This document shows, in pieces, positions 52,644-61,098 of a stretch of DNA of 64,000 bases. The DNA is from G965200765 sp965203865. Its GTDB lineage: Bacteria > Pseudomonadota > Gammaproteobacteria > Arenicellales > JAJDZL01. The position numbers were made by a program, and so were the translations under genes. How positions within the stretch are numbered: position 1 is the first letter of the stretch; each line of letters starts with the position of its first letter. The stretch covers positions 1,984,001-2,048,000 of the forward strand of contig OZ241916.1 of NCBI GenBank assembly GCA_965203865.1, in the 5' to 3' direction. The notes beneath the pieces were generated by a model. The model saw nothing but the letters and a program-made list of their open reading frames with translations, ran no database searches and had not been told where the DNA came from.

Positions 52644-54015
52644 TGTATTTGCGAACGATGTACAGGGCGGTCACATTCAATAGCAAGGTAACGATGAACA
52701 AAGTCAAGCCCAGTGCGAATGCGGCCAGTGTTTTGGGACTGTCAAACTCTTGGTCACCGACAAGCAAAGTTACGATTTGAACAGTAACCGTAGTAACGGA
52801 TTCAAGCGGATTGGCAGTCAACCTGGCAGCCAGCCCGGCGGCCATTAATACAATCATTGTTTCACCAATCGCTCTTGAAACTGCCAGCAGCAATGCTCCG
52901 ATTATGCCTGGCAACGCGGCTGGAATAATGACTTTCCTTATTGTCTCCGACTTTGTGGCACCAACAGACAGTGATGCTTCCCGCAAAGATTGCGGCACCG
53001 CTGAAATTACGTCGTCGGACAACGACGAAACAAAGGGAATAATCATAATCCCCATAACAAGACCGGCAGCAAGTGCGCTTTCGTGTGCGATATCCAGACC
53101 GATTGCCGTACCAGCTTCACGGAAATACGGTGCAACAATCAAAACTGCAAAAAATCCGTAGACTACGGTTGGCACGCCAGCCAAAATTTCAAGAACTGGC
53201 TTGGAAACTGCGCGTAGCCGCCGTTTGGAGTATTCGGAAAGATAGATTGCGGACATCAAGCCAATCGGCACTGCAACAAGCATGGCCACACCTGCAACAA
53301 GCAGGGTACCAGTAAACAGCGGAATACTTCCAAATTGCCCTGTAGAACCAATCTGGTCTTCGCGTATCGCAATTTGCGGACTCCAGTGCAGGCCAAACAG
53401 AAATTCTGTAAGCGGCACACGCTGAAAGAACTTGATGGACTCGAACAGCACCGACAACACGATTCCGAGTGTTGTAAATATGGCGATTAAAGAGCATACA
53501 AGCATCAATAGCCGAATCAGCCATTCCGAAAAGTTGCGCGCACGCAACTTTGGAGTAATTGCAAGTAGAAAAGCGAATCCTGCACAAGCACCCAATGCCA
53601 ATACTGCAATATTGCGAAGCAATTCGCTTGTGGCAATCATGGACTGATAGCGCACTGCCGCCAATGTAGTCAATTCGCCTTCCTGCATTACAGCCTGACT
53701 ACTTTGCGCCAAAATCAGCACATGGCTTTCAAGCAAACTACGTTCAGCCTTGCTCATGGACTCCAGATTCGGATAAAGCTCTGACAACACAAGGCCCATG
53801 ACCACATTTTGTTCAAAATACAACCACAGGCCCAGCACTACCAGTGCGGGCAACGCGAAAAGCAAAGCAGCCACTACTCCATAGTACCGCGGCGCAGAAT
53901 GCAAGTACCGAATTCCGCCGTGCTTTCTGGCAATACCTATTGAGCGCTTCTTCGCAATGTAGTAAAACAGCGAAGTGGCGGCCAATAAAATCAGAACTAA
54001 AATGGTTACATTCAC
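52627..54015 (-). CDS. pstC: Phosphate ABC transporter permease PstC
   Basis: About 462 residues from the GTG at 54015, which begins right at the first membrane helix (NVTILVLILLAATSLFYYI). The frame continues to a TTG at 54129, adding 38 residues unlike the family. The core has VGLMSAIYLSEYSKRRLR and the docking loop REASLSVGATKSETIRKVIIPAALPG. It is a long-form PstC with a large insert, matching the long PstA beside it. Confidence 0.9.
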   Translation of the reverse strand: MNVTILVLILLAATSLFYYIAKKRSIGIARKHGGIRYLHSAPRYYGVVAALLFALPALVVLGLWLYFEQNVVMGLVLSELYPNLESMSKAERSLLESHVLILAQSSQAVMQEGELTTLAAVRYQSMIATSELLRNIAVLALGACAGFAFLLAITPKLRARNFSEWLIRLLMLVCSLIAIFTTLGIVLSVLFESIKFFQRVPLTEFLFGLHWSPQIAIREDQIGSTGQFGSIPLFTGTLLVAGVAMLVAVPIGLMSAIYLSEYSKRRLRAVSKPVLEILAGVPTVVYGFFAVLIVAPYFREAGTAIGLDIAHESALAAGLVMGIMIIPFVSSLSDDVISAVPQSLREASLSVGATKSETIRKVIIPAALPGIIGALLLAVSRAIGETMIVLMAAGLAARLTANPLESVTTVTVQIVTLLVGDQEFDSPKTLAAFALGLTLFIVTLLLNVTALYIVRKYSEKYE

Positions 54016-54274
54016 TGCATTGACCTGATTTATATCCTTGCAATCCAGTTGCAACGGGCAACGAATTGCCCGAATCCAGTTGGTTGCTGTGTCAAGATTT
54101 CTGAGCTTTTTGGTCTCTAAAACTCCCAAAAGCTTTGACTATGACGCATAATACAAAAGCGCAGGCTAGCTTGCGGGAGTGTTCAATTTGCAAAGCCTGC
54201 CTTAGCTTTCAACTACTTCGCGTTATTTCCTCATTAAAAAATGTGAAAGCAACGCCATAGAATTCCGACGCACG

Positions 54275-55345
54275 CTACTCGGCTGCAAGCTGAACAGTGG
54301 TCAGGTTTTGGCCGGAAGCCCTAAAAATCGCTCGTTCATCCGTCGACATCGGAATCATCCCCTTGTCAACCAGATAGCCATCTTCTCCGTAAGCTCTTTC
54401 ACTGGTAAATTCGTCAATAAACTCCCTGACTCCAGGAACAATTTCGACATGAGCTGATTTTACATAGAAGTACAGAGGACGCGAAATTGTATACGAGCCG
54501 CCTGCAATTTTTTCAAATTCCGGTGCAATGCCATCAATGACTGCGCCTTGAATTACGTCGGAGTTTTGGTCCAGGAAACTAAATCCAAACACACCCATAG
54601 AATCCGGGTCTGCAGTAATCTTCTGAACGATCAGATTATCGTTTTCACCGGCTTCCACCCAGGCACCGTCTTCACGAACTGTGTGGCAGATCCCTTTGTA
54701 TGTTTTCTTGTCGCTCTTTTTCATCGCCTTCACCCATTTAAACGTTTTGCATCCGGCTTCCAATGCCAGCTCGGCAAATGCATCACGCGTTCCAGATGTC
54801 GGCGGCGGACCAAGCACCCGAATTGGAACATTTGGAAGGTCGGCATTCAGTTCTTGCCATGTTTTGTACGGATTGGGAACAACCTTCTCTGCACCTGACG
54901 GGTCGGGAACATCTTTAGCCAAAGCAAGATATACATCTCGAACTGAAAGTTGCATTCGAGGCTTGTTTACGGAATTTGCTATTACTATTCCGTCGTAACC
55001 AATTTTTATTTCAACTATGCCAGAAACTCCGTTTTCTGCACAACGTTCAACCTCGGACTTTTTTATTCGTCGCGAAGCATTGGTTATATCGGGGTACTCA
55101 ATTCCAACGCCTGAGCAGAACAGTTTCAGTCCTCCTCCAGAGCCGGTTGACTCAATGATCGGAGTTTTGTACCCCGAACTATTCCCGAATCTTTCGGCAA
55201 CCACCGTAGCAAATGGATATACAGTCGAAGAGCCGACAATACTGATATAGTCTCGTTCAGCTGCGGCACTCGGCTGCATAGCAAAAAATGCTACCGCAAT
55301 TACCGATAACAAGGGGATTTTAAATACTGTAACAAGTGCTTTCAT
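54275..55345 (-). CDS. pstS: Periplasmic phosphate-binding protein PstS
   Basis: About 356 residues with a Sec signal peptide (VFKIPLLSVIAVAFFAMQPSAAA). The mature start ISIVGSSTVYPFATVVAERF and the phosphate-contacting STGSGGGLKLFCSGVG and GPPPTSGTRDAFAELAL are clear. I use the ATG at 55345, nine bases after GGAGG; an ATG at 55354 abuts that site directly. First gene of pstSCAB. Confidence 0.93.
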   Translation of the reverse strand: MKALVTVFKIPLLSVIAVAFFAMQPSAAAERDYISIVGSSTVYPFATVVAERFGNSSGYKTPIIESTGSGGGLKLFCSGVGIEYPDITNASRRIKKSEVERCAENGVSGIVEIKIGYDGIVIANSVNKPRMQLSVRDVYLALAKDVPDPSGAEKVVPNPYKTWQELNADLPNVPIRVLGPPPTSGTRDAFAELALEAGCKTFKWVKAMKKSDKKTYKGICHTVREDGAWVEAGENDNLIVQKITADPDSMGVFGFSFLDQNSDVIQGAVIDGIAPEFEKIAGGSYTISRPLYFYVKSAHVEIVPGVREFIDEFTSERAYGEDGYLVDKGMIPMSTDERAIFRASGQNLTTVQLAAE

Positions 55346-55440
55346 TACTGACATCCTCCAGTAGAAAGTGAGTTACTGATAGAAGTGGAAGGCCTGAAAC
55401 AGGACTTCAGTCAGAGCCGATTTACACGACTCGATATCTC

Positions 55441-55468
55441 ATCATAAAAACAAATATTGGCATGTCAA
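55441..55468 (-). promoter_or_regulatory. Near-consensus sigma-70 promoter of pstS
   Basis: On the minus strand TTGACA (55468-55463), a 16-base spacer and TATGAT (55446-55441). This leaves an untranslated leader of roughly 90 bases before the pstS ATG at 55345. A strong -35 is unusual for a PhoB-activated promoter, in which the Pho box normally replaces it. Confidence 0.65.
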
Positions 55469-55508
55469 GAACAATTTATTCAAGCTATTTTGAGCAGAAA
55501 TTTTTACC

Positions 55509-55596
55509 TGATAAATCATTTACCAGTCAATTTTCAACCCAATTGGTAAAAAATTTACCACCTATATTCGACAGCCACCTGGTAAAATAATTACCA
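55509..55596. repeat. Array of three matched palindromes (probable operator)
   Basis: Three 17-base sites share the pattern TGGTAAA-N3-TTTACCA: site 1 at 55509-55525 (one mismatch), site 2 at 55544-55560 (perfect) and site 3 at 55580-55596 (one mismatch). Centres are at 55517, 55552 and 55588, i.e. 35 and 36 bases apart. They sit just upstream of the pstS promoter. A dimeric repressor or activator is expected; none in the window is an obvious candidate. Confidence 0.75.
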
Positions 55597-55951
55597 GTGC
55601 CTTTTAAAGTAATATTTTATTAGTCAAACTATTGCATAAGGATGATTACAAGTAATTTGGTATCGATTTTTTCGGTTTTAAACACCAAGATTTCATGAAA
55701 AATTTATGAGTAAAAAGAAAATAAAAGAATGGAAATATTTCAGAATTATGAAATATTGCCATAACAGATATTTGTAAATTTCCCGTAAATTTTTTATAAT
55801 TACAGGCAGGAATTTCAATTGAACGACAATGAATGCTACAATTTTTGAATAAAAACAATAATTTGTCGAAATATTGTCAACTTCGATCCAAAGAGTTGGC
55901 GAATCTATGTTTAAGCATCTTGTTGATTAAACAATAAATTTCCTTCATGGC

Positions 55952-56689
55952 ATGGCTAAAATCCGCACAAATGTAGAGGGTCACTATTCTACGAAATTCG
56001 ACCTTGAACTTGAGGATCTCAAATACGAAGCCTTGAAAATGGGCCAACTAATCGAGAGTCAGCTCGAGAATACAATCACTGCACTGAGCAACGGAGAAAA
56101 GCACCTGGCGAAAGTTGTAATTAAAAATGAAGAAATTGTTAACCAAATGGAGGTCAATATTGATTACAAGAGCATACAGGAACTGGCCCGTCGACAACCG
56201 CTCGCCAGCGACCTTCGATTTGTTGTAGCAATTTTAAAGACAGCAAACGACCTGGAGCGCATCGGCGATGAAATTTACAACTTGAGCAAAATGTCAGTTG
56301 GGATTTCTGAAAGTGAAAAAAGACCGGACATTTACGAAAAGCTTCAGACTATGGCGAATGCTGTTTTGGAGCTGTATCAAGAAGCTTTTCAATCTTTTCT
56401 TGAATTTGACATGACCAAAGCTATGGCCGTAATACAAAATGACTCCAAGATTGATCAACTATATAAAAAAGCACTACGACACACCATCCGCGGCATGAAG
56501 AAAGATTCCGATTATGTCGAAGATGCGGTAGACATAATATGGGCGCTCAAAGCGCTTGAAAGAATTGGGGACCGGTCATGCAATATTTGCGAGCATGTCG
56601 TCTATTTTGTAATGGGGAAAGATATTCGGCACAAAAATTTGGTACAACTGGACCAAGATACGGAAAATTTCCAGCCGCCTGTGCTTTAA
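55952..56689 (+). CDS. phoU: Phosphate transport regulator PhoU
   Basis: A 245-residue PhoU with the usual two three-helix bundles. Metal-binding motifs are present: DLRFVVAILKTANDLERIGDEIYN near 89 and DIIWALKALERIGDRSCNICEHVVY near 190. PhoU senses Pst state and damps the PhoR/PhoB response. Here it is divergent from pstSCAB rather than at its 3' end, sharing the control region. Its stop codon lies inside a direct repeat. Confidence 0.92.
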   Translation: MAKIRTNVEGHYSTKFDLELEDLKYEALKMGQLIESQLENTITALSNGEKHLAKVVIKNEEIVNQMEVNIDYKSIQELARRQPLASDLRFVVAILKTANDLERIGDEIYNLSKMSVGISESEKRPDIYEKLQTMANAVLELYQEAFQSFLEFDMTKAMAVIQNDSKIDQLYKKALRHTIRGMKKDSDYVEDAVDIIWALKALERIGDRSCNICEHVVYFVMGKDIRHKNLVQLDQDTENFQPPVL

Positions 56690-56753
56690 TCCGGTGGGAG
56701 CAACTCACAAAGTTTTGCGGTATACAAGCAATTAGGGCCGCAATTGAACTAGC
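56682..56753. repeat. Direct repeat copy 1 flanking hicBA
   Basis: About 72 bases, matching 57537-57610 with few differences. Shared blocks include AACTCACAAAGTTTT, GGTATACAAGCAATTAGGG and CAATTGAACTAGC. It overlaps the phoU stop codon. Confidence 0.85.
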
Positions 56754-56791
56754 TAGGATACTCTGTTATTCTTTGAATATTCAAAGAATAA

Positions 56792-56989
56792 TCACTGATT
56801 AGATTCGCTTTCATCAACACCTAAATCTTTACGGATTTTACGCACCAACTGGTCATTAATTTCTTGATGACGAGGTACCGCTGACGACTTCCCGTTTCTT
56901 GAGTTTACCCATAAAGAATGCCTTGCACCTTCTCGATGGAGGTAGCAATTGTTTGATTTAAGGAAACGAATTAATTCATGCCGCTTCAT
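56792..56989 (-). CDS. hicA: HicA toxin
   Basis: A 65-residue HicA-type mRNA interferase: MKRHELIRFLKSNNCYLHREGARHSLW with the catalytic histidine in the ARHSLW motif, then VPRHQEINDQLVRKIRKDLG. It follows hicB and overlaps it by 14 bases, so antitoxin comes first, the reverse of the commonest hicAB order. It lies inside a repeat-bounded segment. Confidence 0.85.
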   Translation of the reverse strand: MKRHELIRFLKSNNCYLHREGARHSLWVNSRNGKSSAVPRHQEINDQLVRKIRKDLGVDESESNQ

Positions 56990-57197
56990 ACGAAATCAGG
57001 AATTCTTCAAATTCACTCCCAGCTTCACGATGTGCTTCTCTGCGATTCAACTCAAGAATTTCTCCAAGGGTAATTTCAAGAGTCTTCAATAATTCTTCTT
57101 TTGTAAATTCTTGGCAATTCACCCCGGGTATTTCCGCAACCCAACCGATCCAGCAATTGTCGGCTTGTTTTACTATCGCGTTATAAGTATTCCTCAC
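56976..57197 (-). CDS. hicB: HicB-like antitoxin
   Basis: A 73-residue HicB-like protein with the partly degraded RNase H-like fold: WIGWVAEIPGVNCQEFTKEELLKTLEITLGEILELN. It lacks a long C-terminal DNA-binding domain, so repression would need a short element or none. It starts at a GTG after a G-rich ribosome site. Neutralises HicA. Confidence 0.82.
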   Translation of the reverse strand: MRNTYNAIVKQADNCWIGWVAEIPGVNCQEFTKEELLKTLEITLGEILELNRREAHREAGSEFEEFLISYEAA

Positions 57198-57588
57198 AAG
57201 AATAACCCCCCTCTACTTGAAAAATGATACCACATCCCAAATTACGCTCCACATCCCCTGTTTAGTGTCAAATGAGTTGCACTCATAGTAATAATAACAA
57301 CCAATATTATAATGTCTCAATAATTTTTTCAGGAAATACATCGAAAACATACCTTTTGCGTAGCAAAGCGGTACATCAGGAGCACTGTTTCACAACTATC
57401 GGCGTAAAAATGCAATAATAGGTCAATTTCAGGAGACAAGTTTTAAATTTCCTGCAATAACTCAGATGACCTCCATCTTACTCCTATGAATTCTTGCTTG
57501 CGGTCTAGCTTGTTCTCCTCTTGGCCCGAATGAGTTTGCTTTAATCCCCCGGGGGAACAACTCACAAAGTTTTACGGTATACAAGCAA
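57198..57588. other. Gap between hicB and hydrolase gene
   Basis: No gene seen. It holds the hicBA promoter region at the left. The right end is direct repeat copy 2, with a perfect TCCCCCGGGGGA palindrome near 57545-57556, downstream of the hydrolase gene. Confidence 0.45.
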
Positions 57589-57610
57589 TTAGGGACGCAA
57601 TTGAACTAGC
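57537..57610. repeat. Direct repeat copy 2 flanking hicBA
   Basis: Partner of 56682-56753. This copy includes the last seven codons and stop of the hydrolase gene (WLVQLRP), and copy 1 still encodes LVQLRP-stop. So the repeat arose from this gene's 3' end. Confidence 0.85.
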
Positions 57611-58377
57611 CAGTTATGAATTGCTTCTACCAGTTCATCTTCAAAGCCTTCAAAGAAATGATCTGGCCCCAGAATCTCCTCTTGGCTAGAACTGGCATTC
57701 CCTGCTTTTAGAATTGCTGACTTTCGTTCTGGCGCACCGTTTACAACTGCATCGTAGTCATCGCTGCCAAAAATATCTAAAACAGGTACCGACATCTCTT
57801 CCAGCGGAAAAGGGTTCGCCATGTACTGGCGATAGTCTGTTGCTCCCATTCCTATGCCTACATACGCATCAATGAATTCATCTGAAACTGTTCTGATCCA
57901 TTCCATGGACATGTGTACCGAACAACTGTGAGCAACAATTGCAATCCAGTCATGCCCGTTTGAAATCAGAAAATCCAAACCTGATTCAATTCGTGGAAAC
58001 GATTCGGGCAAAACAGGTACATAATCGTAGTATTTTGCATCCTTTTCGAGCACCGGCATTTGCAATGACAATGTCGTCCACCCGAGTTCACTTAATCCTG
58101 AGCGAATCGGGCCGGCTACTTGGGGCCAATCCGGATGAAATCCCCTGCCATGCAAGACAATTACTGCTCCCTTGGAATCCAAGTCAACCGGTTCAGTCAA
58201 AATCGACAGAAAATTGTGTTCTCCATCGTTGAGATACAGAATTTCCCCATCAAACAGTACTGCCTCGACTTCTTCAGCAAGCCGTGCCTCTCTTTCGAAA
58301 TCGGGAGAGTCGGAAAAGGAGAATTTGGAAACAAGCAGAACCGCACAGCAGATCAAATAGATTGCATTTCGATGCAT
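57589..58377 (-). CDS. DUF3530-type secreted alpha/beta hydrolase-like protein
   Basis: About 262 residues from the ATG at 58377, where a Sec signal peptide begins (MHRNAIYLICCAVLLVSKFSFS); 12 further codons are open upstream. The fold is alpha/beta-hydrolase-like: AVIVLHGRGFHPDWPQVAGPIR near 70, WTTLSLQMPVL, and IAIVAHSCSVHMSMEWI, in which the nucleophile elbow reads AHSCS. DUF3530 proteins are periplasmic and of unknown substrate. The C-terminal codons lie within a direct repeat. Confidence 0.75.
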   Translation of the reverse strand: MHRNAIYLICCAVLLVSKFSFSDSPDFEREARLAEEVEAVLFDGEILYLNDGEHNFLSILTEPVDLDSKGAVIVLHGRGFHPDWPQVAGPIRSGLSELGWTTLSLQMPVLEKDAKYYDYVPVLPESFPRIESGLDFLISNGHDWIAIVAHSCSVHMSMEWIRTVSDEFIDAYVGIGMGATDYRQYMANPFPLEEMSVPVLDIFGSDDYDAVVNGAPERKSAILKAGNASSSQEEILGPDHFFEGFEDELVEAIHNWLVQLRP

Positions 58378-58455
58378 TCTCGCTTGTTGTCTAAAACCCC
58401 AAGCGCCTATCAAACAACTATCACCTGAAATATCTGTTCAGCTTGAATTAATATT

Positions 58456-58869
58456 TTAGCCAGACTTGGGCTTTACCTTGCTGTAGGTTGCGTGCAACTC
58501 CACCAGAGGATGAAGCTCGGAATTTTGAAACTTGACCAGCAACTCTCGAGCAATCATGTCTCGTTTTTGCTGATCATCAGGCAGATCCATGTCAGCCGGA
58601 ACTTGAACCCACCCGTTGATATTTCGATCAAATACCGCTGGCTTGCCTTCTTCATAGCCCATGTGTACATCTTCAAGCCAATTCAGGTCATCCCATCCCA
58701 TAAACTCTATATACTTCTCTAGAAATGGCGTGATGTAGTTGTAGTCAGGGATAAGATTTACATCGTACCGGTAGCCAATGTGCTGACCGATTTCTTTTGC
58801 ACGCTCGGTTGTCAAGCTGTCACTGCGTAATCCAGTATCTAATTCAGTTACATTGCCCATTTGACACAC
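58456..58869 (-). CDS. Protein of unknown function downstream of mgsC
   Basis: About 135 residues; not recognised. It is acidic and aromatic-rich (YRYDVNLIPDYNYITPFLEKYIEFMGWDDLNWLED). No signal peptide or cysteine cluster. The frame opens at a GTG at 58869 and has an ATG three codons on. It lies 10 bases after mgsC on the same strand, so it is probably part of the methylated-amine operon. Confidence 0.6.
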   Translation of the reverse strand: MCQMGNVTELDTGLRSDSLTTERAKEIGQHIGYRYDVNLIPDYNYITPFLEKYIEFMGWDDLNWLEDVHMGYEEGKPAVFDRNINGWVQVPADMDLPDDQQKRDMIARELLVKFQNSELHPLVELHATYSKVKPKSG

Positions 58870-58879
58870 CCAATTGAGA

Positions 58880-60271
58880 TTAATAGCGATTCATGTCGGG
58901 GCGACCGACCGTGTACTGTGAACCTGCCAACGGCACCATCGCCAACGCGGAAGCCTCCATAGTCAATGCAGCAAGGTCCTCTGGTTCAAGCGAATGAACA
59001 TCGGTTTTGCCGCAAGCACGCGCCATCATCTGGCACTCAATAGCCAACGTGTGCAGGAAGTTATAAACCCGCTCTGCCGCCTCATCCGGGTTCAATCTCT
59101 TTCTGAGTTCTGGATCCTGCGTTGCAACTCCTACTGGACAACGCCCAGTGTGACAATGATAGCAATAGCCGGCTTCTACCCCGATTTCGTTCGGATAGTC
59201 AGCTTCAGGAATATCCTTGTTGCAATTCAATGCCATCAAGGCAGAATGACCAATTGCAACCGCGTCGGCACCCAGTGCCAATGCTTTTGCAACATCGCCT
59301 CCGTTTCGAATTCCGCCCGCGTAAATCAGTGAAATCTCGCCGGTTCTACCAACATCGTCCAATGCCTTGCGAGCCTGTCGTATCGCTGCAATACCCGGTA
59401 TGCCGGTTTCTTCTGTAGCCAAATGCGGACCTGCGCCGGTGGAACCCTCCATACCGTCAATATAGATCATATCCGGGTCAGTCTTGGCAGCCATTCGAAC
59501 ATCATCGTACACACGAGCTGCACCAAGTTTCAATTGAACCGGAATTTCCCAGTTTGTTGCTTCGCGGATCTCTTCAATCTTCAACGCAAGGTCGTCCGGA
59601 CCCAGCCAGTCTGGATGGCGGGCAGGAGACCTTTGGTCAATTCCAGCAGGAAGCGACCGCATCTCGGCAACCTGGTCGGTCACCTTTTGTCCCATAAGGT
59701 GACCGCCCAATCCAACTTTGCATCCTTGGCCGATGAAGAATTCGCAAGCATCCGCCAAGCGCAAATGATGCGGGTTGAAGCCGTATCGAGACTGAATGCA
59801 CTGATAGAACCACTTGACAGAGTATCTACGCTCATCTGGAATCATGCCGCCTTCGCCCGAGCAAGTCGCCGTACCCGCCATGGTTGCACCGCGGGCGAGC
59901 GCAGTTTTCGCCTCGTACGAAAGGGCACCAAAACTCATGCCCGTAATGTAAATTGGTATATCAAGAATCAGAGGGTTTTTCGCTCTCGGTCCCAACACAG
60001 TTTGGGTTACACACCGTTCGCGATACCCCTCGATGACAAATCTCGTCAGGGTGCCCGGCAAGAATGTAAGGTCATCGAAAGTGGGAATATTCTTGAAAAG
60101 CGAGAATCCCCGCATGCGATACCGGCCAAGTTCGGATTTGATATGTATGTCATCAATTACTTCCCTTGGAAAAATTGAACTCCGGCCTAGCAGACCAGTG
60201 TTTCGAGCCTGCTCTGGAGGCTCAAACTCTGTCGTTTTGGGTTTTGCTACCATCAGATTCACTCTCCTCAT
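58880..60271 (-). CDS. mgsC: N-methylglutamate synthase FMN subunit (MgsC / glutamate synthase-like)
   Basis: A 463-residue glutamate-synthase FMN-domain protein: ITGMSFGALSYEAKTALARGA near 115, LKLGAARVYDDVRMAAKTDPDMIYIDG near 245 and CYHCHTGRCPVGVATQDPELRKRL near 375, the [3Fe-4S] ligands. In the N-methylglutamate pathway it joins methylamine nitrogen to the 2-oxoglutarate skeleton. It overlaps mgsB by 4 bases. An ammonia-dependent glutamate synthase role (GlxD) is the alternative. Confidence 0.85.
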   Translation of the reverse strand: MRRVNLMVAKPKTTEFEPPEQARNTGLLGRSSIFPREVIDDIHIKSELGRYRMRGFSLFKNIPTFDDLTFLPGTLTRFVIEGYRERCVTQTVLGPRAKNPLILDIPIYITGMSFGALSYEAKTALARGATMAGTATCSGEGGMIPDERRYSVKWFYQCIQSRYGFNPHHLRLADACEFFIGQGCKVGLGGHLMGQKVTDQVAEMRSLPAGIDQRSPARHPDWLGPDDLALKIEEIREATNWEIPVQLKLGAARVYDDVRMAAKTDPDMIYIDGMEGSTGAGPHLATEETGIPGIAAIRQARKALDDVGRTGEISLIYAGGIRNGGDVAKALALGADAVAIGHSALMALNCNKDIPEADYPNEIGVEAGYCYHCHTGRCPVGVATQDPELRKRLNPDEAAERVYNFLHTLAIECQMMARACGKTDVHSLEPEDLAALTMEASALAMVPLAGSQYTVGRPDMNRY

Positions 60272-61098
60272 AGAACCAGTTTCTTTTCGGTGGGCTCCAG
60301 GCTATCGTAGTTCCACAACTGCTTGCCTGACTCGATTTTGCGCATATTTTCAACACCTTTTGGTGCTTCAAGCCCGTACAGTGCAAGTTTTTTTTGAACC
60401 CACTCACATTCCAAATTAGTCATTTCAGCGTCAACTGCGTCAATTCCCAGTCCCTGAATATTTCCGCCGACATAGATAATACCGTCGTACATTGAATCGC
60501 CCAGATTGGGACCGGTATCACCAAGAACAATCATGCGCCCGCGTTGCATCATAAAGCCCGAAAACGCACCGGTTCGACCACCAATGATGATGGTGCCGCC
60601 CTTCATGTCAATACCGGTTCGGGAACCAACATCGTGCAGGCAAACCAAGTCGCCGCCGCGAATCGCCGCGCCAAAAGTCGAACCCGCGTTCTTCTCAATG
60701 ACAACAGTGCCCGACATCATGTTTTCCGCACATGACCAGCCTACTCTTCCAGTAATTCGAATATTAGGGCCGTCGTTCAAGCCACACCCAAAGTAACCTA
60801 GACTACCCTCGAATTTCAGATTCAAGCGATTCAGAATCCCGACGCCGAGCGAATGCTTCGCACCCGGGTTCCTGACAGTGACCGAACCGAAACCCTGCTT
60901 CATCAGCTCAGTAATTTTGCCGTTGACTTCTCTGGCATTCAGTTCCGCGGCGTCAAAATCCGCATGTCGGTCGAAATCGACATCAACTGCATACGGCGGA
61001 GCGTTGCGCTCCGACTCTACAGCACTGAAGAAAACTTGCTGAGTGCGGCCGGCTAGCTGCTCCTGGTGCATGGAGCCAGAATCTTTTAACCCCCCCAT
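60268..61098 (-). CDS. mgsB: N-methylglutamate synthase GXGXG subunit (MgsB)
   Basis: A 276-residue protein built on the GltB C-terminal beta-helix: NIRITGRVGWSCAENMMSGTVVIEKNAGSTFGAAIRGGDL and later GGTIIIGGRTGAFSGFMMQRGRMIVLGDTGPNLGDSM are shown only in part here as recognisable GXGXG turns. It is the structural subunit between the amidotransferase (13-base overlap) and the FMN subunit. Confidence 0.85.
   Translation of the reverse strand: MGGLKDSGSMHQEQLAGRTQQVFFSAVESERNAPPYAVDVDFDRHADFDAAELNAREVNGKITELMKQGFGSVTVRNPGAKHSLGVGILNRLNLKFEGSLGYFGCGLNDGPNIRITGRVGWSCAENMMSGTVVIEKNAGSTFGAAIRGGDLVCLHDVGSRTGIDMKGGTIIIGGRTGAFSGFMMQRGRMIVLGDTGPNLGDSMYDGIIYVGGNIQGLGIDAVDAEMTNLECEWVQKKLALYGLEAPKGVENMRKIESGKQLWNYDSLEPTEKKLVL

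Larger units (their letters stand above)
55346..55951. promoter_or_regulatory. pstS-phoU divergent control region
   Basis: A 606-base AT-rich gap without a convincing gene. It holds a near-consensus promoter for pstS and a set of three spaced palindromes (separate entries). I do not see the direct-repeat CTGTCAT Pho box of enteric bacteria. The stretch 55620-55950 shows no clear element. Confidence 0.6.

Noticed and set aside
55346..55500. Enteric-type Pho box
   Set aside because: No pair of CTGTCAT-like 7-mers at 11-base spacing was found; the strong -35 makes one unlikely at the promoter.
55646..55858. 70-codon minus-strand frame in the pstS-phoU gap
   Set aside because: It lies in very AT-rich DNA with Phe/Lys/Ile-rich translation, no ribosome site and no motif.
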